From Plasmodium brasilianum (Eukaryota; Apicomplexa; Aconoidasida; Haemosporida; Plasmodiidae), in contig NC_090118.1 in assembly GCF_023973825.1 (NCBI RefSeq), positions 1,285,001-1,349,000 of the forward strand: DNA of 64,000 nucleotides. The letters are read 5' to 3'. Shown piece by piece: positions 12,210-24,526 of the stretch (the stretch's first letter is position 1; each line of letters begins with the position of its first letter). The position numbers and the translations under genes are program-made. The notes below the pieces were generated by a model. That model worked only from the letters and a program-made list of their open reading frames with translations, was not told the origin of the DNA and ran no database searches.

Positions 12210-13114
12210 TATCTTTGCAGGATTTTTAAAAAATTATTACCTCTCTCCAAAGTTGAGCTAAAAAATGTGAACACTTTTTTTTTTTTCTTTTTTTTTTCAA
12301 AAAATATATAAATCATATTTTAATGAATATATTTGTTTAGCATTTCCACTTTGTAGAGGTACACGCACATACAAATATAAATATATATACATATATGTAT
12401 GTACATGTATAAATACCTCGTTCTTTTCTTCTCTTCTACTTTTCTTCTCTTCTTTTTTTCTTCTCTTCTTCTTTTCTTCTCTTCTTCTTTTCTTCTCTTC
12501 TTCTTTTCTTCTCTTCTTCTTTTCTTCTCTTCTACTTTTCTTCTCTTCTTCTTATCTTCTCTTCTTTTCTTCTCTTTTTTTCTTCTCTTCTTTTCTTCTC
12601 TTCTCTTCTCATCCTTTTTCACATAAAACTTAGTAGATATTCACCACTATACCTGGGTATTATAATAAACATGTTGTTATGCGCATAACATTGTCGTTTT
12701 TACATAGTTTTTTTTATTTTTCTTATTTTTCTTATTTTCCTTCATTTTCCCCAATTAGAAATAATATATAGTTCCTCGTTTTTTCTCAAAACTTATTGGA
12801 TAATGGTGCTGATTTATTTTCCCTTTTTTTTTTTTTTATTAATTCAGTAAAATTAAGCAGTTGTAATAAGTGTAAAAAAATGTTCTGAGTTGTACATAAA
12901 CATTTTTTATTACACTTGTATTATTACTTTCACCATTTGATTATTTTATTTTTTTTAAATATAAAAATAAAATTGACGTAAGATAATAATCTACAGATTA
13001 CCTAGCTTGTGCATAATTTTTTTTTTTTTTTTTTTGTAATCTATAGCACATTCCTGATTAAGTCAGGTAGTTTTTGCTCCTTTTGTATGTTTTTTTTTTT
13101 TTTTTTTTTTTTTT
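12210..13114. other. convergent spacer between AP2-like gene and AP-4 sigma
   Basis: 3' ends of two convergent genes, a 15-base polypyrimidine repeat and poly(T) runs. The short frame at 13009-13203 is an artefact of poly(T) plus the antisense of AP-4 sigma. Confidence 0.7.
12421..12616. repeat. polypyrimidine minisatellite (cttttcttctcttctt)n
   Basis: About 12 copies of a 15-16 base pure C/T unit. Strict purine/pyrimidine strand asymmetry over nearly 200 bases could favour triplex DNA. Confidence 0.85.
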
Positions 13115-13916
13115 TCACATTTTTAAAGAGAATTTGTCCATTAACAAAATTGGTCGTAGTACATTCGTTTTGTTCATGTCGCAAATTTCTCCATTGCAAA
13201 TAATTTCATCAATTATAAAATGAGTTTTATCAATATTAAACATGATGTCCAGTTCACAAACATTTTCATAATACTTATCTAGAATTTCAATAATGTTATG
13301 AATCATTTCAAGTATGGCAAATTCGTTAACATCCTGGTTTGTAACACCGACTATTAAATATAAGCTAGCATATCTAAAAAAGATGGAGGAAAAATAAACA
13401 AATACGGAATTGGTATGGAGTGGAATAAGTGAATGAACAAATGGTGGTACACATTCATGTATATACATTTGTGTGTGTATACGTATGTATGTGCATATGT
13501 ATGTGTGGATGTTCACGTATATGTACAAATAAATACAAATATAAACTGGCATATTTGTATTAGCATTTTAACAAATTAATAAGGACACAAGGTCAGCTGT
13601 GCTTTAGTAGTTTTTTTTTTTTTTTTTTTTTATTTTATCTTTTTTCCTTTTTTCCTTTTTTCCTTGTGAAAACAACTTTCAACTGATAGAGCATTTGAGG
13701 AAAAATATACATCTTTTTTTATGCATTAATTAACCTTCTGTATATAATTTTATATTCTCTATACTGCAAAAAAGAGCACTGATAATCAACTCGAGATAAG
13801 CATTTTCTTATTAGTTCTCCCTCCAATATTGTTTTCTCTTCGATACTTAAGTGGTTATAGTACTGACTTAACCTGGTTTGCCCTTGTTTATTAACCATTA
13901 ACAAAAACTCAATCAT
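13115..13916 (-). CDS. AP4S1: AP-4 adaptor complex subunit sigma, 2 exons
   Basis: Minus-strand exons 13735-13916 and 13374 minus one, that is 13115-13373, joined in phase 2 to give 441 bases (146 residues). Small sigma chains are about 140-160 residues. The N-terminus [20 protein letters not shown] and [21 protein letters not shown] are hallmark sigma-adaptin sequence. The second exon has [29 protein letters not shown] and the AP-4-like end [10 protein letters not shown]. Function by family: the small subunit of a heterotetrameric coat adaptor sorting cargo at the trans-Golgi/endosomes. AP-4 is preferred over AP-1/2/3 because of the closing motif, but AP-2 sigma is close. It is convergent with the AP2-like gene and divergent from the BSD-like gene. 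Confidence 0.9.
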
Positions 13917-14530
13917 TTTAGCTTTTGTGTCGTATATTCAAATAAACAAAATAAAACAAAAAAAAAGGCATAAAATTAAATATGCAAATTGAATGTATAA
14001 ATAAGGAAAAAGTACTTGAATACATACACATTATAAGCATGTATACATTTAAATAAAAAATAATAAAATACTAAAAAGAGATACACCATATGAAACACGC
14101 ATATGGTATTTTTGAAAAGGAAATAATTTTAATTTTTTTTTTTGTTCTTTCGGTAAAGCAGTTATGTATTTGGCCTAAACTTACGTACATTGTTTTATTG
14201 TTTTGATGTTTTATCGTACTAATGTATTGATTTTTTATAGTATGAATGTATTGATGTTTTATCGTATGAATGTATTGATGTTTTATCGTATGAATGTATT
14301 GATGTTTTATCGTATGAATGTATTGATGTTTTAATGTATTAACTTTTTGATTTTTTTTTTTTTTTTTTTTGGTAAATAATTAAATTTTTGCGTTTAAATG
14401 TAATATGGATATTAATATGTATATTTTAAAATATGAATATTAATTTGTATATTTTAAAATTAAGAGCAGTTAAAAAAGGCGAAGTAATGCAGAAATGATA
14501 TTATATGTTAGGTACAATTCTGTTATTATA
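13917..14530. other. divergent promoter spacer AP-4 sigma / BSD-like gene
   Basis: A bidirectional promoter region of about 600 bases. It contains a 24-base repeat (tattgatgttttatcgtatgaatg, about five copies at 14214-14338) and a poly(T). No gene is seen. Confidence 0.7.
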
Positions 14531-15277
14531 ATGGGAAATAAGCATAGCAGGAGAAAGAAATATGAGTTATGTGAAATGCAGTATGAAAAAGGTTTATTAT
14601 TTTTAAGCAAAAAAGAGATATGTTTACCTATATTGTTTATTTTATGTACATACATATCGTTTATATATATATATATATATATATGACTGCTCATGTGAAA
14701 CAAACACGTCCATAAATAAGAACACATATGTATGTTTTCCGTGCCAGAGTCTATTTAGAAATTTGTCTGGTCGTGTTATTTCAAAGCAATGTTGACCATT
14801 ATAAATATTTTTACGCAAGCATGCATTTGCAGTAAAAACACATACCTGTGTACACACATATATTGAAGTGTACATCTATTTATACGTACATATACTATAT
14901 ATACTTGTGTACCTTTTTTTTTTTCAGAATTCGAGTTAAAATTTCCCTGGAATGAAATTATTAAATGGGGAAGTCATGATTTAAATGTAGATATAAGCAT
15001 TATAACAATTCAAAATATAATTGAATATATAAAGGATATAACAATGGATGAAGAAACCTTCTTTCATATGACAGAAGGAAATAGTTTAGATGCATTTCAT
15101 TTTGATGAGAACTTTGTTCTGTGGGCAAAATCATTATTAAAAGAAATTAATAATTTAAAAAAAGTAAGATATAATGTTGTTCCAAAACTAATCAGCGAAA
15201 ATGAATTTTGGCTTAGATACTTCTCTACCATAAAAATGATCATTGTTAAAGAAGCATTCAAATGTACCAAAAATTGA
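14531..15277 (+). CDS. small BSD-domain-like protein with N-myristoylation motif
   Basis: Exons 14531-14591 and 14928-15277, 411 bases, 136 residues. A donor at aaag|gtttat is the only one that keeps the frame; the apparently better gtacat donor would create a stop. The N-terminus MGNKHSRR has Gly2 and Ser6 with basic residues, fitting N-myristoylation and membrane attachment (inference). The C-terminal part (about 100-130: VPKLISENEFWLRYFSTI) has the BSD-domain signature of a Glu-x-x-Phe-Trp pair followed by an aromatic-rich helix. Upstream it has PWNEIIKWG. BSD domains occur in TFIIH p62 and in synapse-associated proteins; which group this belongs to is unclear. Confidence 0.65.
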
Positions 15278-15376
15278 ATTTAAAAAAAAAAAAAAAAAAA
15301 ACATACATACATATATATATATCTATTTTTTTTTTTTTTTGCTAGCCATTTGGTGGAAAATTGAAAATTCTTACAG

Positions 15377-15407
<31 letters not shown>

Positions 15408-16457
15408 GTCACACACCTTTTTAAAATATACCCATAAAAAAGGAAAAAAATATATATGAACATATTTATGAGCGAATATGTGTAAAATATGAATTAAGGC
15501 GTAATGCACGTGGGGTATATCATATGTTTTAAGGACAAGCTTGAAATATTGGTAATTCGACAAGAAGTATTCTAAGGTGAGCATATATACATATACATAC
15601 ATATATATATGTATGTATATAGATTTTAATGCAGTTGCTTTTAGTAGATATATAAAAAGAACGTAATTGTAAAGGACACAAAAATAGTTAAACTAATGCA
15701 AGGCACATAAGGGCATTATAATACACTTAGGCATGATTGTCCCAGATTTTACCCTGATCTCATTTAAGAGAAGTACATATATGTGTGCATATATGTTTGT
15801 ATGTTTGTAAATTAGCCAGTATATAGGCCTATATACGTATACATACATATACATATATTCGTATATATATATATATATATATATATATACCCATGCACAC
15901 ATATAGGTGCAAACGTGTTTATCGTATACTTGCCCTCAGGGCACACCAATAAATTCTGTGCATTAAAAAAAAGGGGGTTAGCATAATTCGAATTAACCGG
16001 AATAGAGATAACTGTGAAGTTATAATCGAAAAGAATGATACAATATAATTGTTTTTTCTTTGTATTTGTTTGATTTTTTTTTTTTTTCTTTATTTTTTTC
16101 ATTATGTTTTTCTTTATTTTTTTCTCTGTGTTTTTCTTTATTTTTTTCTCTGTGTTTTTCTTTATTTTTTTCTCTGTGTTTTTCTTTATTTTTTTCTCTG
16201 TGTTTTTCTTTATTTTTTTCTCTGTGTTTTTCTTTATTTTTTTCTCTGTGTTTTTCTTTATTTTTTTCTCTTGTCTTTCTTATTTACCATTTCTCTTTTC
16301 TCTTTTCGCTTTTTATTTTATTTTATTTTTTTTTTTTTGTGGCATGAAAGTTTGAAAATATTTAATATTTTTCTTTTTTTTTGCATTGTCTTATTAAAGA
16401 TTAAATGTAAAAGAATTATGAAAATAAAAATTAAAAAAGTTTAAAAATTATTTTATA

Positions 16458-16515
<58 letters not shown>

Positions 16516-16788
16516 AAAAAATAATAGAAAAAATAATAGAAAAAATAATAGAAAAAACAATAACAAAAAATAATAGAAAAAACAAAGACAAAGATAAAAA
16601 CAAAAAAAATAATAGGCAAAACAAAAATAACAAGAAAAAAAAAATTAAGAGTGCACATTTTTCATTAACCGCATTTCGTTTTTTAAATAACTCTACATTC
16701 TTCATCCTTATGTGTATGTGCGCATAAGTAAAATATGTTCACTTTAATGCAAAAGCTAACATATAAATAAAATGGAATAGCTCTGTGG
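15278..16788. other. convergent spacer, repeat-rich
   Basis: Poly(A), poly(T) and (TA)n tracts, a 24-base repeat and an imperfect aataatagaaaa repeat at about 16510-16620. No gene is supported. Confidence 0.7.
16086..16271. repeat. 24-base minisatellite tttttctttatttttttctctgtg
   Basis: Seven copies, the central ones identical. The unit is a multiple of three, so all three frames look open, but the translations are pure Phe/Leu/Ser. Confidence 0.9.
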
Positions 16789-17441
16789 TTACTTTTTTGT
16801 TTCTAACGAATGAATGGTTTTGAGCAATTTTAGCATATGATCTTCAGCTTTTTCTAAAAGATGTTTTTTCGTTGATAATTCACTGACAACATCATTTACT
16901 TCTTCGAGTTCATGTTTTTTTTCTTTTATATCTTCTTCATCTAAATCATGTTTTTTATATGTATAATCATTTTCTTTATCGGCCCTTAATTTTTTTCTTT
17001 TGGGTTTAAATTGTATATAGTCCTCTTCCTCTTCATCGTCATGGTCTCTTCTTTTTCTTTTTCTCGCTTTTTTCCTTTTCTTTTTTAGTTCAAGTTCTAA
17101 ATCCTCATCGATATGTTTCTTTTTTTTTTCCCTTTTCCCTTTCTTTTCAATGGGATACTCTTCGTCTTCATCATTTTCACTATCCTCATCAATCATTCTC
17201 TTTCTGTTCCGATAATCGTCATCTTCATACGATGTAGAAGCTTCAATCATTGGTATATCATCATCTTTTCTTCTACGTCTATTTCTTTTATATTTTTGGT
17301 ATTTTTCATTTGTTATATCTTCCTCTTCTTCTTCATCATCATCATCTTGGTATTTTTTGTTCCTTTTTTTATTTTTTTTTTTTCTCCTCTTGTTCTTTTT
17401 CTTTTTTTTCTTTTTTTTTTTCTCCTTTTTTTTTTTTTTTT

Positions 17442-17473
<32 letters not shown>

Positions 17474-18112
17474 TCTTAATTTCTTATTTTTTCTTGAAGA
17501 TTTGTCCTTACGAGATTTTTTATTTTTACGTCTTTTAGTTAATGATAATAAAGTACGTTTTTTAATTAATTTATTGTTTTTTGTATCTTCCTGTATTACA
17601 AGTGAAGTTATCTTAACTATGCTGTTTAAAATATCTTCATGTTTTATTATTAATTCTAAATTTGAATTTTGTCTTTCTTTTACTAAAATGTTTATAGGAG
17701 TTATGATTTTATAAAAGAAACTCCATTTGTATAGGTAACTGTTTCTTATATGTATGTAGTTTTTTAAAAATTTTAAAAATGAGTTATTATATTGTTTTAT
17801 ATCTATATAATTATTTGTATCTTCTGTTGTATGTATTAAAAATGGAATACCACCCTCCTCCCAAGTATTTTTTTTTTTTGTTTCATTTGGGTCATAATGA
17901 CTTTCTTTTATAATATTATAATTTTTTCCTTGTTTTTTATCTATATAACCAAGTATATTTAAATAATTTTTTAAGATGTAAAAATTGCCTGTTGTCTTTT
18001 TATGAAAAGATAAAATTATAATAAGGTTAACTAAAAGTACAATAAGGTGCTTTCTCTTAAATAGACCTTTTATATACATATAATAATAGCTATCCAAATT
18101 TAATTTAAACAT
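16789..18112 (-). CDS. lysine-rich putative membrane protein, frame broken in poly(A)
   Basis: Not recognised. The frame opens at ATG 18112, has one hydrophobic segment early (residues about 24-36, HLIVLLVNLIIIL), then a mixed-sequence region, then a Lys/Arg-rich part. That frame stops at 17369. A second frame, open from about 17475 down to 16789, continues with acidic/basic charged sequence (DDDDEEEEED, KRKRRDHDDEEEED) and ends in a coiled-coil-like stretch (LLEKAEDHMLKLLKTIHSLETKK). The two frames overlap only in the Lys-coding A-tract at 17370-17475, so a one-base length difference there separates them. I therefore call one gene with a frame break caused by a homopolymer error, polymorphism or real lesion. 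It probably has a long charged tail behind a single membrane anchor. Confidence 0.6.
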
Positions 18113-19107
18113 TTTCCGCTTTGTTATTTATTTTTTTTTTTCTTTCCTTTTGGTATAATAATATTATATATGTATATATATATATATATATACATATATA
18201 TACATATATATATATATACATATACATATATATACATATATATATGCGAATTTGTGTAAAGAATTACATTTTTTCCTTCTTTTCTATTTTTTTCATTTTG
18301 CACATTTTATTATTAAAATAATTTTCGAAATAGGAAAATTTTGTAGTATTTGTGTCTACTAAAAATAAAATATGCGATTTTTCAATGCAACAAAATTTTC
18401 TTTAAAAAAATTATGAACAGAAGAGAAAATAATCGTCTAAAGGAAAATATGTATTGCGGCGGGATATGGTACTTTAACTGCATTATTTATAGTGTTACGT
18501 GTTTATTATTTTTGCTATTATTTTTCCATTATTTTTGCCATTATTTTTGCTATTATTTTTGCTATTAATTTTGCCATTATTTTTGCCATTATTTTTACCG
18601 TTATTTTTGCCTTTATTTTTGCCGTTATTTTTTATACTATTTTTGATATATTTTTGCTTTTTTTTGCTATTTTCATTGCTCTTTTTTACTTTTATTTTTT
18701 AGATTTATCTAATATTTTTTATTCATGTGTTGCACAGTTAATACAGGTAGATTTTTTTTTTTATTCAGATTAATTCAACATTTTTTATGCGGCGTTGTAC
18801 AATATATGCAAAGTGTATATATATATATATATATACATATATACATATGCATATACATATACATATGCTTATAAATATACATATACATATTTTTTTTTAC
18901 TACTGCAAGCGCAAAACGGAGAAAAAAATTAAATAATTTTAGTATTACAAAAAGGGGGCATGTAATAATATGTACAAACATGGCTGCATAAATGTGTATA
19001 CATAAAAAATGCTTACAAAAAAGTGTAAGGAGAGCAAAATACAATAAAGAAAATGAAAACACACTGATTTGTTTTACATACGTACATATATCTATGTATG
19101 CGTACGC

Positions 19108-19138
<31 letters not shown>

Positions 19139-19728
19139 AAATTGAAAATGATAAAAAATACTTTCGTTATATTATTTCTGGCATAATGCATAATTTGAAG
19201 TTTAAAAGCTATTTTTACAATGTTCAAAGGAATAGTATACGTATGTATAAATATATATTGGTGAAACTATGAGAAAAAAAAAAAAAATGATATTTTTAAA
19301 AAAGCGTTAATTGTTATTACGATCTATATATATATATGTATCTCCATATAAATGAGGATGGTTTTTTTATATTATATTTTTAAAAGGAAAGAGAAAAACG
19401 GAATTGAATATGAAAATGGAAATTTAAAATTCAGGAAAAAGATAAGAATTTTTATTCTTTTTTATTTTTTTTTTATTTTCTTATTCTCTGATGAAATTTT
19501 CTCAAACATGGAAGAATAAATGTTTAAACGAATGAGAAAATTAAGAAAATATTATAAAAATACGGTAAAAATGAGGTAAAAATGAGGTAAAAATGATGTA
19601 AGATTATGAAAAAAATCAAGGACAAATCAAGGGCAAATTAAGAGAAAATTTTATTATGAACTGTTCATGCGAAATTGCACTTTTCTGTCTTTATCAAACG
19701 AAATAGTTGCATTTCTGCACAGCTGTTA

Positions 19729-19780
<52 letters not shown>

Positions 19781-20307
19781 GCATATTTCATTAGTGCTGA
19801 AAGATATGAATGCAGTTGTTTTTTATTATTAGATGAGTATATAAATATGCGTTTGTAAGTCCACGTGTATGTTTGCATGTACAGAAGTTTGTGCATATTA
19901 ATCTACATTGTACACACATGAATAATATATATAGTACTAGTCAATTTTGTAACACTTTCTTAGCAATTATAATTTCTATATTATCTTCGTTTTCTTATTT
20001 AAAGATTTTTTTATTTCGCTGTTTTGTTTATCTATTTGTATAAAAGAATAATTATTATTTGTATAGACATCACTTCTTCACTAATTAATAATATTTCTTT
20101 ATAAACGGAAGGAAAGAACTCTATCATTTTTTAAGCATAATGTGAGAATAAATCCTCAGAACAGTTAAAAAGGGGAAAAAGTATTTTCAAAGAAAAAATG
20201 AACAAAATAGGATAAAAATATTTTTGATGTTTAAAATTTTTCTTTATTTAATAACCGTTGATGGTTAGCATTATAGGGATGTATTTCCCCCATTTGTTTT
20301 CGCGCTA

Positions 20308-20476
20308 TTTGGTCTATTTGGTCTATTTGGTCTATTTGGTCTATTTGGTATTTTTGGTTTATTTGGTCTATTTGGTCTATTTGGTCTATTTGGTCTTTTT
20401 GGTCTATTTGGTCTATTTGGTATTTTTGGTCTATTTGGTCTATTTGGTCTATTTGGTCTTTTTGGTCTATTCGCTC
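20308..20476. repeat. 9-base minisatellite ctatttggt
   Basis: About 19 copies with variants (tatttttggt, ctttttggt), about 860 bases upstream of AARP. The opposite strand reads as a PNRPNR frame, an artefact of the 9-base period. Confidence 0.9.
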
Positions 20477-20965
20477 TATTTTTTTTTTTTTTTCCTTCTT
20501 TACAGCATATAAAAGGGGAAAACATGGAAATATGTAAAAGTTTAAAGATTATAATTCATTCGTTTATTTAATTTTTTAACGCATAGTTGTTAATGCGTGA
20601 ATTGATAGTTCAACCCAGTAACTTATTCTGCATGTTGGTGCCCTGTCTATACACACTTAGCGAAGAGAAAAATGGAAATATGCGAATGCACATGTAGGCG
20701 AATTGTATATATTAACCATACACACATATATGCACATGTATATACATTTTTGCTGAAAAATCAATTTTTTGAGATCAATAAACAAAAAAAAATAAAAAAA
20801 AATAGGAATTTTGTTTTATAGTAAAGATTGACATTAATTTTTTTTTTTTGTTATGTTTCTTTTTTACAACATATCGAATATTTCAGTTGTGTGTACAAAG
20901 AATGAAATTTTTTTTAAAAACGAAAAAAGACATATCAGTGTACATTCGTGCGTGATGAACATACG

Positions 20966-21092
20966 TATATGATATACATATATGTATGATATATATGTAT
21001 GATATATATGTATGATATATATGTATGATATATATGTATGATATATATGTATGATATATATGTATGATATATATGTATGATATATATGTATG
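20966..21092. repeat. 13-base minisatellite gatatatatgtat
   Basis: Nine almost perfect copies ending about 240 bases before the AARP start codon. The 13-base period leaves no stop in three minus-strand frames. Confidence 0.9.
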
Positions 21093-21335
21093 TGCATATG
21101 TAGACATATTTATGCATAAAATCAAGGGTAATATAATAAATCGAAGACATAAAAATTAATTAGGAGAGCATTATTTACAACATAATAAGTTAAATTCAAG
21201 GTGGAAAAAAATAAGGACGGGGGGAACAAACAAAACATTATAATGGAATTTACGCACATAAGATTATTTAAAAAATTGTAAATTATGAAATAGAGTTGAA
21301 ACATTTTATGTATTTTTTATAAATTTTTATCTAAA

Positions 21336-21965
21336 ATGTGTACAAAGAAGACTATAAGTTTATTTTTACTTTTTATGTGTTATTATGTTGATGGGAAAAG
21401 TGTTTTAAGAAAGAAAAATCGTGTGTTTGGTAATACTCAGTTAACAGATAAATTAGATAATAAAACAGCTTTTTTAAATTTAAAAAACGTCAAAACGCAT
21501 AATGAAAATAAGGAAAGGGCAGTACTGCATAATAATTCTGAACATTTGAATAAGAATTCTTTAGAAGCAAAAAAAAATGAATCGTTCATATTTTTAAAAG
21601 CCAAATCGAAAGAGAATGAAAATGATGACGATGAAGACAGCGATGATGAAGAGGATGAAAATGGAGGAAACCAAAGCGACAACAACAGTGAAAATAATAG
21701 TAGTAATGATGAGGAAAGTGATAATAATAGTATTGATGATCATAACCATAATGATAATAAGGGGAATAATATGCAACCAAATAATTATAACCATCCTATG
21801 AATAACAAGAACAATAATCCTAATAACAGTGCATATACGGCTCTTCCTCCACCACCCCCCGTAGCTTATCATCCTTCCAGCTTACCAAAAACTGCTTCAG
21901 GAATAGTAGGGCATGTCGTTTCGAAGGTTTTTACAACGGGCTTGCAGTTGATGGGCGTGCCATAG
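21336..21965 (+). CDS. AARP: apical asparagine-rich protein (AARP)
   Basis: A single exon of 209 residues (the P. falciparum protein is about 217, from memory). It has a signal peptide (ISLFLLFMCYYV, residues 7-18), an acidic stretch (DDDEDSDDEEDE) and an Asn-rich region around 111-167. Then follow the polyproline element ALPPPPPVAYHPS and a C-terminal moderately hydrophobic segment (GIVGHVVSKVFTTGLQLMGVP). This combination and the position next to GAPM2 identify AARP (PFD1105w). Established knowledge: a merozoite apical/rhoptry-neck protein whose N-terminal part contributes to erythrocyte binding. Proline and Asn repeats are usually variable between species. Confidence 0.88.
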   Translation: MCTKKTISLFLLFMCYYVDGKSVLRKKNRVFGNTQLTDKLDNKTAFLNLKNVKTHNENKERAVLHNNSEHLNKNSLEAKKNESFIFLKAKSKENENDDDEDSDDEEDENGGNQSDNNSENNSSNDEESDNNSIDDHNHNDNKGNNMQPNNYNHPMNNKNNNPNNSAYTALPPPPPVAYHPSSLPKTASGIVGHVVSKVFTTGLQLMGVP

Positions 21966-23394
21966 AGCTCGTTTTTGCGCACTCTTTCAAAAAAAAAAAA
22001 AGCGGAAAACGCTAAAAACGCGAAAAAATAAATTCATTTTTGTCTTTTTCACTTTTAATCTTGATTTTAAAATTTTCCAGTTTCCCAACAGCTTGATAAA
22101 TAAAACAAGAAAATTTTTAAACGTTTCATTAAATATTGCATTAATGAACATAACAGTTAAGTGCATATTGCATAATTATAAACGCTCTTTTTTTTATTAT
22201 TTTGTTTTTTTTATTATTTTGTTTTTTTATAAGAAAATATTTTTTCCTTTTCTTTAATTATCATTATATAATCATAATAATTTTTTTTTTTAAAAAACAT
22301 GGCCATTTTGAAAAGAATTTTTTTCACAAAAAATGTTTTATATTGCACATTTTTATCCTGCAACATTTTATGTACACGTTCATAATATTAGAAGTTCGGA
22401 ATGAAAACGTATATACGATGAGAAAGGGGAATAATTTAAAGAAAAAATAAGATAATACGTATATGTATACATATACACACATATATATATGTATACATAT
22501 AATATACGTGTGTATACTCTCTTATAACTTGATGTATTAGGAGCTGATGAGGCATTCTTACAGCTTACAAAAGAAATAAACGCAAAATATGGGCTAAATT
22601 TTGGGGCGGAAACAACACAAGACTGCATTTCCGTACATATTTTATATATATAGTATCCTTTACTAAATATTAAATTGCATGTATGAAATAAATGTAAATG
22701 TAATAAAAAGAAAAAAACATTTCATTTGGATAAACAAAAATGTAGTCAATCAATTTTTGAGTAAGTACATGTATAACTGTGTAAATGCTGTGCTATATTT
22801 GAAAAAGGTTGAACAAAAAATTAATTATTGAACACTGTCGTTCATAATTTAAGAATTATAAAACAGTTGTATAATAATGTAGCATAACGAAAAAGATAAA
22901 ATTTGTGCAGAAACTGGTATTTAAATTTGATTAATGGGGAAGCTTGACGATGGAGACTGCGCTTACAAACAGAGCATAATTTTTTTTTAAGTACACACAT
23001 GAATAAATACACATGTGTATATTTACAAAAGTTAGGGATTAAGTAAACTCTTGTTCGCGTTCATCTTGAAAGCAGAACGTAACTATGTCAACATTAGAAG
23101 CAAATATATTTCACTCTCTTTATATAGTAAAATTGTTTTAACGTTTGACTAACTCCGTTAAGAATATATTCATTTCAAAAGACAAATAATTTATAAAAAT
23201 TTTGCGTAGCATGTATGACTGTGTTTTATAAATATTCAAATTTTTGTTCCGCCAAAATGAGAAAGTGCTTTAAAATTTTATATATGTAATGTTTATTTTC
23301 TGGCTTTCGCACAAATGTAATCTTCATTAATACGCAAGAAAAAAGAGGTACAACCTTCAAGCTTACTCACACGCACAAATATACAAATATACAT

Positions 23395-23425
<31 letters not shown>

Positions 23426-23950
23426 TCCATTTGCTCTTATACGCATGTATTATTTACATGTATACTTTTCCTCGGTAATTCATTGGTGTGTGCGCACATA
23501 TATTTTGACTTCATTTATTGCATTATATGTAACATTTAGGGGAAATTTAAATTTTCTCTTTTCTGAATTATGAACATGTTAATAATACACTTAGTGCGTA
23601 CATATAAAAATATAAACACACACACACACACAAAAACATGGATGCTTAAATTTGGTATTATATAATCCTGACTATTTTTTTTTTTAAAAAACATTGTAGA
23701 ATACAAATAAAATTTTTATAATTACTTATTACACTTGCTATTCTGGATGTTAATAAAAATATCTTTAGAGGGTTTACAAAAAAAAAAAAAATAATAAAAA
23801 ATGATTTAACGTTAAATGCGTAAATTTTTATATTACTTTTCTTATCAAAACTATTCAAAAGAGAAAAGGGAAAATAAAAAAGAAGGAAAAAATTAAACGG
23901 GTATACACCACAAGATGTTTGAAAAAAAATATGCAAAATCAAAAAACGGA

Positions 23951-24062
23951 AAAAAGCAAAAAAGTAATAAAATAAAAAAGCAAAAAAGTAATAAAATAAA
24001 AAAGCAAAAAAGTAATAAAATAAAAAAGCAAAAAAGTAATAAAATAAAAAAGCAAAAAAGTA
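23951..24062. repeat. 24-base A-rich minisatellite
   Basis: Four and a half copies of aaaaaagcaaaaaagtaataaaat. The unit is a multiple of three and yields a Lys/Gln-like frame, which I do not consider coding. Confidence 0.85.
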
Positions 24063-24265
24063 AAAATAGAAAAATGAAAGAACAGAAGAACAAAAGATGG
24101 TTCATGAACATGTACAAACATGTGTTTGTAAAACGTACTCGTCAATAAGCTTCAAAATTTCTTGTTGCACCATGGTACATACATGGTAATAAAATATATT
24201 AAAAAAAAAAAAAAATGCTAAAAAAAGAATTTACATGTACACATATGAGTATATATATTTGTATA

Positions 24266-24526
24266 TATGTGTATAAATGTGTATACATGTATATATATAC
24301 ATATACGTACAAATGTGTATACATGTATATATATACATATACGTACAAATGTGTATACATGTATATATATACATATACGTACAAATGTGTATACATGTAT
24401 ATATATACATATACGTACAAATGTGTATACATGTGTATATATACATAAACGTACAAATGTGTATACATGTGTATATATACATAAACGTACAAATGTGTAT
24501 ACATGTGTATATATACATATACGTTC
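24266..24526. repeat. 36-base minisatellite with internal palindromes
   Basis: Seven copies of aaatgtgtatacatgtatatatatacatatacgtac. Each unit contains gtatac and tatatata self-complementary cores, so the array can form cruciforms. Two or three 3'-end copies have gtgtatatatacataaacgtac variants. Confidence 0.9.

Larger units (their letters stand above)
18113..21335. other. divergent spacer between lysine-rich gene and AARP
   Basis: 3.2 kb of (TA)n, ttattttt-gccatt repeats (about 18505-18660), 9-base and 13-base minisatellites and homopolymers. All open frames in it are repeat artefacts. The right end is presumably the AARP promoter. Confidence 0.7.

Noticed and set aside
12320..12626. Lys/Arg/Glu-rich (minus) and Ser/Phe-rich (plus) frames of 75-100 codons
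   Set aside because: Pure polypyrimidine minisatellite; both strands are open only because of the repeat.
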